From Halobacteriales archaeon QS_5_70_15 (lineage in GTDB: Archaea > Halobacteriota > Halobacteria > Halobacteriales > Haloarculaceae): 7,013 bases of DNA. The stretch is from positions 1 through 7,013 of the forward strand of contig PXRQ01000040.1 of assembly GCA_003022005.1 (NCBI GenBank). The letters are read 5' to 3'. Shown here piece after piece: positions 1 to 5,482 of this stretch. Under the pieces are notes generated by a model that saw only the letters and a program-made list of their open reading frames with translations, ran no database searches and was not told where the DNA came from. Each line of letters begins with the position of its first letter. The first letter of the stretch is position 1. The translations under genes were made by a program, and so were the position numbers.

Positions 1-104
1 ATCCGGCCGGCGACCGCCGCCAGTTCGTCGCCCTCCAGCACGTCGAGCGACGCGGTCTCGATCTGGATCTCGTCGCGCCGGACCCGCACCTCGCCGTCGA
101 GCCG
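1..104 (-). other. Inverted fragment of the DHH gene: OB-fold coding sequence on the minus strand
   Basis: Read on the minus strand from 104 to 1, this stretch gives RLDGEVRVRRDEIQIET followed by ASLDVLEGDELAAVAGR, which is what I expect just upstream of VEPVAEDPAIEAL in a haloarchaeal DHH protein (the end of its OB-fold domain). The minus-strand frame has GC at nearly every third codon position (1 A/T in 34 codons). The + frame of the same bases has more A/T at third positions and gives an unconvincing peptide. The junction is the 9-base sequence GTCGAGCCG at 96-104, whose reverse complement CGGCTCGAC encodes the RLD at the fragment start. That is what inversion between two short inverted copies would leave. 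It may be a true inversion or an assembly fold-back; the other end lies outside the window. Confidence 0.6.
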
Positions 105-1268
105 GTGGCCGAGGACCCGGCGATCGAGGCGCTCGGCGAGGACCTCCGGGCGGCCGCGACCGACATCCGCCGGGCCATCAAGGAGTCCCGGCCGATCGTG
201 GTCCGCCACAGCGCGGACACGGACGGCTACGTCGCCGGCGCGGCCATCGAGCGGGCGGCCCTGCCGCTGGTCCGCGAGGAGCACGCCAGCACCGACGCCG
301 TCTATCACTACTTCGACAGGCGGCCGCTCGAGGGGACGGTCTACGACCTGGACGACGCGACCAAGGACGTCACCCGGATGCTCGACGACCAGGAGCGCCA
401 CGACGAGAAGCTCCCGCTGTTCGTCTTCGCGGGTGCCGGCGGGACCCGCGACTCGCTCGACGGGCTCGAACTCCTGGGGATCTACGGCGCCGGGCGGCTC
501 GTGGTCGACGGCCTCCCGGTCGAGGAGGAGGTCACGGAGACGGTCGAGACGTCCGTCGGTCCGGCGGCGGGCGAGGAACGGACGTCGACGACGCTCGCGG
601 CGACGGTCGCCGCCGGCGTCAACGACGCCGTCCGCGCCGACCTCCGGCCGCTGCCGGCCGTCTCCTACTGGGACGACGTGCCCGAGGCGTACGCCGAGGC
701 CGCCGAGAGCGAGGGGCTCGACGCCGACGCCGTGCGCGACCTCCGGGAGGCCGTCGCGCTCGAGGCGTACTACCAGTCCTACGAGGACAAGCGCGAGCTC
801 ATCATCGACCTGCTGTTCGACCGCGTGACCGGTCTCGCCGAGCAGGTGGCCGGGCAGTTCCGCACGAAGATGGAGGCCGAGCTCGAGACGGCGACGGCGA
901 ACCTCGACCGGCGGGAGGTGGGGGGCGTCGAGTTCGCCGTCCTCGACACGGACGCGTACACCCACCGGTTCGACTTCCCGCCGACGCGGCTCCTGCTCGA
1001 CGAGCTCTACCGCCGGGAGGTCGCGAACGGCGACGGACCCACCGTGGCTATCGGCCTCGCGACGGACGAACTCCACCTCCGCTCGACGACGGGCGTCGGC
1101 GTCCGGGAGGTCGCACGGGCGGTCCGCGAGCGGGTCCCCGAAGGCGGCGTCGACACGAAAGGCACCCGCGAGGGGACCGTCGAGTTCCTCTCGGGCGAGC
1201 GCGACGCCGTGCTCGAGGCGACGATGGACGCCGTCGCCGAGCGGCTGTCGCCGACCTCCGAGGCGTAG
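3..1268 (+). CDS. DHH-family (RecJ-like) phosphoesterase, 3' part; 5' end outside window and disrupted
   Basis: Haloarchaeal DHH-superfamily protein of the RecJ/GAN-like type, expected to act on single-stranded nucleic acid in the cytoplasm. The reading frame is open to the left edge, but trustworthy homologous protein begins at about base 96-105 (VEPVAEDPAIEAL). Numbering from the GTG at 105, motif I is H35-S-A-D38-T-D40-G41. It is followed by a long helical middle (EAYYQSYEDKRELIIDLLF, about 223-241) and a C-terminal part with LDTDAYTHRFDFPP. The stop is TAG at 1266-1268. At the place where a D-H-H motif would sit the protein reads VVDGLPV, so the canonical motif is absent. I recall related haloarchaeal proteins also being atypical there, but cannot check. 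Full-length relatives carry an N-terminal S1/OB region; that OB segment appears on the minus strand at 1-104 (see that entry). Family call is firm; catalytic activity is uncertain. Confidence 0.82.
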   Translation, partial: PAGDRRQFVALQHVERRGLDLDLVAPDPHLAVEPVAEDPAIEALGEDLRAAATDIRRAIKESRPIVVRHSADTDGYVAGAAIERAALPLVREEHASTDAVYHYFDRRPLEGTVYDLDDATKDVTRMLDDQERHDEKLPLFVFAGAGGTRDSLDGLELLGIYGAGRLVVDGLPVEEEVTETVETSVGPAAGEERTSTTLAATVAAGVNDAVRADLRPLPAVSYWDDVPEAYAEAAESEGLDADAVRDLREAVALEAYYQSYEDKRELIIDLLFDRVTGLAEQVAGQFRTKMEAELETATANLDRREVGGVEFAVLDTDAYTHRFDFPPTRLLLDELYRREVANGDGPTVAIGLATDELHLRSTTGVGVREVARAVRERVPEGGVDTKGTREGTVEFLSGERDAVLEATMDAVAERLSPTSEA

Positions 1269-1367
1269 CGTCGATCCCCCCGGACGACCGGATCGTTCGG
1301 TTCCCGCTCTCCCCGCGGCTCTCACCCGTCGGATCGCCCCCGCCAGGCGTTCCGTCCGTCGCCACTG

Positions 1368-1403
1368 GGCGGATCGGGTCGGACTACCGGCGGATCGACC
1401 CGA
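1368..1403. repeat. Short direct and inverted repeats upstream of the amidohydrolase promoter
   Basis: GGCGGATCG occurs at 1368-1376 and again at 1389-1397, 21 bases (about two helical turns) apart. Overlapping these, TCGGGTCG (1374-1381) and CGACCCGA (1396-1403) form a perfect 8-base inverted repeat with a 14-base loop. The block ends about 40 bases before the TATA box at 1444, where an activator or other regulator could bind. In DNA this GC-rich such repeats can arise by chance, so the operator reading is only a suggestion. The rest of the gap 1269-1443 shows nothing else I can support. Confidence 0.3.
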
Positions 1404-1443
1404 CGGGGCGTGTCCGTCCGCGGGTCGGCCGGCCGTGGCCGGA

Positions 1444-1452
1444 TAGTTTTAT
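1444..1452 (+). promoter_or_regulatory. TATA box for the amidohydrolase-Rieske unit
   Basis: TAGTTTTAT stands out as an A/T-rich island in very GC-rich sequence. Its centre is about 30 bases before the ATG at 1479, the usual distance for a haloarchaeal leaderless transcript, whose start site falls about 25 bases after the TATA box. No Shine-Dalgarno sequence is seen. This spacing is the main reason for choosing ATG 1479 rather than the upstream GTG at 1410, which lies before the promoter. Confidence 0.65.
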
Positions 1453-1478
1453 GCGAATCGGTCACACGTAACGGACGT

Positions 1479-2615
1479 ATGGCGACTGAAGGAACCGGCC
1501 GCTCGGAGACCGCCAGTATCGGTTCGCTCGAGGAACTCGATCTGCTCGTCGACGCGGACTCGCACGTGACCGAGAGCCTCGACGATATCCTCCCCTACAC
1601 GGACGAGCGTCACAAGGGGATCAGGGAGATGATCGAGCTCTCGGCGATGCCGATGAGCGACGTGTTCTCGATCACGGCGCCGACCCCCATCTTCGCGTAC
1701 ATCAACCAGTCCGAGGACGTCGAGGTGTTCGGCGGCGAGGCCGGTCCCGATGGGAAGCTGGAGATGATGGACGAGCACGGCATCGACTACTCGGTCATCA
1801 ACCCGACGCTGACTGCGGTACTCAACACGGTGAACAACACCCGGGTCGCGGTCGCCCTGGCCGAGGCGTACAACGCCTACATGCTCGACAACTTCGTCGA
1901 CGCCGACGAGCGGCTGAAGGTGACGGTGATGGTCCCGCCACAGAAGCCCTCCATCGCGGCCGAAGAGATCGACCGCCACGCCGGCGAGCGCGACGTGGTC
2001 GGCGTGTTCGTGCCCACCGCGGGGCTGGTGCCGCCGCCGGGCCACGAGATGTACGACCCAATCTACGAGGCCGCCCAGGACAACGACCTCCCGGTGGTGT
2101 TCCACAGCAACACGGGCGCCGTCCATCGGGCGTTCCCGACCATGCACAGCTGGACGGAGACGTTCGCCCTGGAACACGCGCTGATGCACCCGTTCACCCA
2201 CATGTGGTACATCGCGTCGATGGTGTTCGAGGGCGTCCCGGTGAAGTTCCCCGACCTCGACGTCGTCTTCTCCGAGGCGGGCATCGGCTACGTCCCCTAC
2301 CTCCTCTGGCGGCTCGACGACCACTACCTCGAGATGCCCCACGACGTCCCCGCCCTCGAGAGGCTCCCGAGCGAGTACGTCCGGGACCACTGGCACTTCT
2401 CGACCCAGCCGCTCGGGCACACCGCCCGGGACGGCTCGCACATCGCACGGATGATCGAGATGATCGGTCCGGAGCTGGTGATGTACGCGGCGGACATGCC
2501 CCACCCCGACTTCGACCTCCCCGGGGAACTGTTCGACCGGATCCGGGGCGGGCTCGACGCGGAGGCCACCGCGGGCATCATGGGGAACACCGCGACAGAG
2601 GTCTTCGACATCTGA
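1479..2615 (+). CDS. Amidohydrolase-family (ACMSD-like) TIM-barrel metal hydrolase/decarboxylase
   Basis: A 378-residue protein of the amidohydrolase 2 group (the family of aminocarboxymuconate-semialdehyde decarboxylase, PF04909), whose members hydrolyse or decarboxylate ring-derived acids using a bound metal. Visible features: N-terminal metal motif D25-A-D27-S-H29; strand-end H209 in VVFHS; H237 and H241 in the MHPFTHMW segment; E267 in the family signature PDLDVVFSEAGIGYVP (about 258-273); and D339 in MYAADMPHPD near the C-terminus, matching the family's catalytic Asp region. Length is usual for the family. There is no signal peptide, so it should be cytoplasmic. A TATA box 30 bases before ATG 1479 supports this start; beginning at GTG 1410 would add 23 residues of low-quality sequence. 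The Rieske gene starts 4 bases after the stop, so the two are likely co-transcribed. The substrate cannot be told from sequence. Confidence 0.85.
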   Translation: MATEGTGRSETASIGSLEELDLLVDADSHVTESLDDILPYTDERHKGIREMIELSAMPMSDVFSITAPTPIFAYINQSEDVEVFGGEAGPDGKLEMMDEHGIDYSVINPTLTAVLNTVNNTRVAVALAEAYNAYMLDNFVDADERLKVTVMVPPQKPSIAAEEIDRHAGERDVVGVFVPTAGLVPPPGHEMYDPIYEAAQDNDLPVVFHSNTGAVHRAFPTMHSWTETFALEHALMHPFTHMWYIASMVFEGVPVKFPDLDVVFSEAGIGYVPYLLWRLDDHYLEMPHDVPALERLPSEYVRDHWHFSTQPLGHTARDGSHIARMIEMIGPELVMYAADMPHPDFDLPGELFDRIRGGLDAEATAGIMGNTATEVFDI

Positions 2616-2619
2616 ACCG

Positions 2620-2976
2620 ATGGCGAGGTACCACGTCGCGGGCACGGACGCGTTCGAACGGGACGGCGACCGGGTCAACGTCGACGTCAGGGGCCGTGAG
2701 GTCACGGTGTTCAGGTACGACGGCGACTACCACGCGCTGCTGAACTACTGCGTCCACCAGGCCGGTCCGCTGTGCGAGGGGTCCCTGACGGGCCGGAACA
2801 CGCTCGGCGAGGACGGCTGGGAGTGGGTGTACGAGGACGAGCAGAAGTACATCAACTGCCCCTGGCACGGCTGGCGGTTCGACATCACGACCGGGAGGAG
2901 CCCGGACGACGAGCGCTACGCCGTCCCGACGTTCGACGTGACCGTCGAGGACGGCGAGGTCTACGTCGAGCTCTGA
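2620..2976 (+). CDS. Rieske [2Fe-2S] domain protein (ferredoxin-like)
   Basis: A 118-residue single-domain protein with both Rieske cluster motifs: C44-V-H46 (NYCVHQAGPLCEG) and C80-P-W-H83 (INCPWHGWRFD). Two Cys and two His bind one [2Fe-2S] cluster. The C-terminal part (FDITTGRSPDDERYAVPTFDVTVEDGEVYVEL) is the usual closing beta-structure. There is no signal peptide or membrane segment, so it resembles the soluble ferredoxins of ring-hydroxylating oxygenases rather than cytochrome bc1 Rieske proteins. The two motifs are separated by 33 residues between H46 and C80, longer than the roughly 15-17 of typical Rieske ferredoxins; the extra stretch is acidic and aromatic (GEDGWEWVYEDEQKY). It follows the amidohydrolase by 4 bases, which implies a joint role. 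No oxygenase subunit or reductase is visible in the window, so its partner is unknown. Its TGA stop is the first three bases of the 84-base repeat. Confidence 0.88.
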   Translation: MARYHVAGTDAFERDGDRVNVDVRGREVTVFRYDGDYHALLNYCVHQAGPLCEGSLTGRNTLGEDGWEWVYEDEQKYINCPWHGWRFDITTGRSPDDERYAVPTFDVTVEDGEVYVEL

Positions 2977-3057
2977 TACGGATCGTCGTAACGATGTACC
3001 GGCGATCACGGACCCGGTTCGAGTGATCGTCGGTGAAAGACTACAACGATCCGTATG
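2974..3057 (+). repeat. 84-base structured intergenic repeat, copy 1 (MITE-like)
   Basis: Matches the reverse complement of 5399-5482 at 72 of 84 positions without gaps; the first 55 bases differ at only two. Ends are a 16-base imperfect inverted repeat: GATACGGATCGTCGTA (2975-2990) against TACAACGATCCGTATG (3042-3057), two mismatches. Inside lies a second hairpin, CGATCAC (3003-3009) with GTGATCG (3023-3029). TGA flanks the TACGG...CCGTA body on both sides (2974-2976 and 3056-3058), and the left TGA is the Rieske stop codon. I recall similar elements between genes in other haloarchaea but cannot confirm this. It could be a small non-autonomous transposable element or a conserved 3'-end RNA structure. 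Confidence 0.75.
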
Positions 3058-3071
3058 AAACCCCCGAACGG

Positions 3072-3575
3072 ATGCCGGGCAACGAGGACGGGGCCAACGA
3101 AGAGGACACAGATCGCGGCGGAAGGATCCGGAGCCGCGACCCGCCGCGACCCGCCGACCTGCCGCCGGGATACGACGAGGAGGATCCCTACGGGGACGCG
3201 GACCTCGAGGCGTACCCGGACTGGTGGCGCGAGAACGTCGAACTGTTCCGGGAGCACGGCCTGCGCCCCTACCGACCGCCGCGGTTCGGCGACGGGACGC
3301 TGACGACGCCGCTGGTCGAGGAGCTGGCGAGCGACCTCGGCGTGGACGTCGACCTCCGGACGGCGAACCCACACCGGACCGCGACGACCGAGGTACTGGT
3401 CGACGGCGAGCGGGTCGCGACCGTCCGGCGGTCCCGCGAGAGCGACGGGCACACGGAGTACCACGTCACCGCGGAGGAGTTCGAGGCGGCCGTGCGGTCC
3501 GCAGTGGGTGCCGACGGATCGAGCGACGCCGAGCCCACCGGTTCGGCCGACGGCGACCTCTCGCCCGAGGACTGA
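3072..3575 (+). CDS. Acidic haloarchaeal protein of unknown function
   Basis: I do not recognise a named family. From ATG 3072 the protein has 167 residues: an acidic, Pro/Gly-rich disordered N-terminus (about 1-48); a compact middle beginning YPDWWRENVELFREHG (48-63) and RPYRPPRFGDGTLTTP (65-80); then an alpha/beta-looking part (VEELASDLGVDVDLRTANP; VLVDGERVATVRRSR; EYHVTAEEFEAAVRSAV, about 129-145); and an acidic tail. No membrane segment, signal peptide or metal motif is seen. An earlier in-frame GTG at 3033 lies inside the repeat element and would add 13 residues; ATG 3072 is preferred because it lies outside the element. No clear TATA box or Shine-Dalgarno sequence precedes it, so the repeat may now supply or separate its promoter. 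It lies 134 bases before elp3 on the same strand. Haloarchaeal codon bias and amino-acid composition make it very likely a real gene. Confidence 0.7.
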   Translation: MPGNEDGANEEDTDRGGRIRSRDPPRPADLPPGYDEEDPYGDADLEAYPDWWRENVELFREHGLRPYRPPRFGDGTLTTPLVEELASDLGVDVDLRTANPHRTATTEVLVDGERVATVRRSRESDGHTEYHVTAEEFEAAVRSAVGADGSSDAEPTGSADGDLSPED

Positions 3576-3672
3576 CCGCTCCGGCCGGGGGCGGCGGGCC
3601 GACGACGCGATCCCGTCCGACCGCGTCCGACACTCCGCACTCCGTGTTCGACGCGGTCCGCCCCGACCGTGC

Positions 3673-3679
3673 GATACTT
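3673..3679 (+). promoter_or_regulatory. Weak TATA-like element before elp3
   Basis: GATACTT is the only A/T-leaning stretch in the gap 3576-3709 and is centred about 34 bases before ATG 3710. That is slightly long but acceptable for a leaderless or nearly leaderless haloarchaeal transcript. It suggests elp3 has its own promoter rather than depending on the upstream gene. Confidence 0.35.
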
Positions 3680-3709
3680 GAGCGCCGGGACCGACGGTCC
3701 GGTAACCCG

Positions 3710-5360
3710 ATGAGCACCGAGACGCCCGACGCCGAGGAGGCCGACCCCACCCCGTTCGAGCGGGCCTGTCGACACCTCGCCGAGCGGGTCGCGTCGGGCG
3801 ACCTCGAGCGCGAGGGCGTCGAGTCGGCCAAGCTCGACGCCTGTTCGGAGTTCGGCGCGAGCGAGGTCCCCCGGCACTCGGACATCGTCGACCACGCGCC
3901 CGAGGGCGAGCGCGAGGCGGTCCAGCGGGTCCTCCGGCGCAAGCCCGTCCGGACCGCCTCCGGCGTCTCACCGGTCGCGATCATGACCTCGCCGCAGGCC
4001 TGCCCGCACGGCAAGTGCCGCTACTGTCCGGGTGGCCCCGCGAGCGAGTTCTCCTCCTCGCAGTCCTACACGGGTCACGAGCCCGCCGCGGCTCGCGGCG
4101 AGCAGAACGACTACGACCCCTACGGGCAAGTCACGCTCCGGCTCGAACAGCTCCGGCGAATCGGCCACCCCGTCGACAAGGTCGAACTCATCCTCATGGG
4201 GGGGACGATGACCGCCCGGAGCCACGACTACCAGGAGTGGTTCGTCAAGCGAGCCTACGAGGCGATGAACGACTACGATACGTCGGGCGTGCCCGAGCCC
4301 TCCGAGACGGAGTCGTTCGCGCCCGAGCCCGAGGACGTCGAGTTCCGGTACCTCGAGGACGTCATCGCCGAGAACGAGCGGGCGGACGTCCGGTGTATCG
4401 GGACGACCTTCGAGACCAAGCCCGACTGGTGCGACCCCGAGCAGATCGACCGGATGCTCCGGCTGGGGGGCACGAAGGTCGAGGTCGGGGTGCAGACGAC
4501 CTACGAGCGTATCAACCGGGAGATGCACCGCGGTCACGGCGTGCAGGCCAGCCTCGACGCCAACCGCCGGCTCCGCGACGCGGGGTTCAAGGTGGGGTTC
4601 CACATGATGCCCGGCCAGCCCGGGATGTCGAGGGAGATGTGTCTCGAGGACTTCCGGGAACTGTTCGGGAGCGCGGACTGGCGGCCGGACTACCTCAAGA
4701 TCTACCCGACCCTCGTCGTCCGGGACACCCTCACCTACGACATGTGGCGCCGGGGGGAGTACGAGCCGCTGACCAACGAGGAGGCGGCCGACCTCGTCGC
4801 GGAGATCAAGTCGATGATACCCAGGTACACCCGGCTCCAGCGCGTCCAGCGGGACATCCCCGCCGACTTCATCGACGCCGGGGTCTGGAAGTCGAACCTG
4901 CGCCAGCTCGCCCGACAGCGGATGGACGAGCACGGCTGGACCTGCGACTGTATCCGGTGTCGGGAGGTGGGGATGAACGACGAGGAGCCCGGGAGCGTGG
5001 AGTTCGGGGTCGGGACCTACGAGGCCGCGGGCGGCACCGAACAGTTCCTCTCGTTCGAGGACTTCGATCGGGACCTGCTGGTCGGGTTCTGCCGGTTGCG
5101 GTTCCCGGACGGTGAGCCGAGCACGGCGAGGCGAGCCTCGTCGGACGAGTCCGACGGTGACCCGGTTCGCCGCGAACTCGAGGACGCGCGGCTACCAGCA
5201 CGAGGGCTACGGCCGGCGCCTGCTCGCGGCGGCCGAGGAGCGCGCGCGCGACGCCGGGTACTCGAAGCTCTCGGTCATCTCCGGCATCGGCGTCCGCGAG
5301 TACTACCGGGAGAAGCTGGGGTACTACCAGGACGGCCCGTACGTCTCGACGTCGCTCTGA
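3710..5360 (+). pseudogene. elp3: Elp3, tRNA U34 carboxymethyl-modification radical SAM/acetyltransferase; frame broken by internal deletion
   Basis: Elp3 uses radical S-adenosylmethionine and acetyl-CoA to build the cm5 group on wobble uridine 34 of tRNA; in archaea it acts without the eukaryotic Elongator partners. From ATG 3710, the radical SAM cysteines are C98-PHGK-C103-RY-C106-PGG. They are followed by GHPVDKVELILMGGTMTARS, TTFETKPDWCDPEQIDRM, TKVEVGVQTTYERINREMHRG, FHMMPGQPGMS and a Zn-binding C412-D-C414-IR-C417. The acetyltransferase domain begins FLSFEDFDRDLLVGFCRLRFP. At about 5186-5192 the frame is lost after RRELEDA, and the C-terminus (RGYQHEGYGRRLLAAAEE ... GIGVREYYREKLGY ... 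GPYVSTSL, stop 5358-5360) continues in a different frame. Relatives have about 20-30 residues here including ELHVYG, absent in every frame, so bases were deleted, not merely shifted. Unshifted translation runs on to 5740. A 16-17-residue insert (468-484) precedes the break. The identity of the gene is certain; whether it is truly broken is not. Confidence 0.93.
5111..5161 (+). repeat. Low-complexity insert in elp3 made of two adjacent hairpins
   Basis: The segment encodes GEPSTARRASSDESDGD (residues 468-484) between FCRLRFPD and PVRRELEDA, where Elp3 relatives, as I recall them, pass directly from one to the other. Its DNA contains two back-to-back inverted repeats: CGAGGC (5127-5132) with GCCTCG (5135-5140), and CGTCGGA (5139-5145) with TCCGACG (5150-5156). 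I recall similar Ser/Asp/Arg-rich inserts (RASSDESDG type) in unrelated haloarchaeal proteins, which would suggest a small element that inserts in frame; this is from memory. Confidence 0.4.
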
Positions 5361-5398
5361 GTGTCCGGCGGCCCCGGGGACAGGGCGCCGCGGCCTCT

Positions 5399-5482
5399 CA
5401 TACGGAATGCTGTGGTCGTTTACTCGGGATCACTCGAACCGGGCCCGTGATCGCCGGTACATCGCTACGACGATCCGTATCA
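5399..5482 (-). repeat. 84-base structured intergenic repeat, copy 2 (inverted)
   Basis: Inverted copy of 2974-3057, with 72 of 84 positions identical and differences concentrated in the last 29 bases. In the minus-strand reading it begins TGATACGGATCGTCGTA, and that TGA (complement of 5480-5482) is the stop codon of the cupredoxin gene, just as copy 1 begins with the Rieske stop codon. The other end, CATACGGAATGCTGTG at 5399-5414, pairs less well with the first end than in copy 1. The inner hairpin is kept with one mismatch (GGATCAC against GTGATCG). It lies in the 119-base space between the convergent elp3 and cupredoxin genes, where a two-way terminator would be useful; no T-run is seen. 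Confidence 0.75.

Noticed and set aside
433..828. An Arg/Ser/Pro-rich + strand frame inside the DHH gene
   Set aside because: Low-complexity shadow; the DHH frame has recognisable motifs and better codon use.
1449..2705. A 418-codon open frame on the minus strand
   Set aside because: It is antisense to the amidohydrolase and Rieske genes, is rich in Val, Arg and His with no motif, and is a typical mirror frame of GC-rich haloarchaeal genes.
3224..3709. Upstream extension of the elp3 frame
   Set aside because: It overlaps the better-supported unknown gene, is extremely Arg-rich, and elp3 homology starts only at the ATG at 3710.
3968..4933. A 321-codon minus-strand frame opposite elp3
   Set aside because: Mirror frame of a certain gene, with no recognisable domain.
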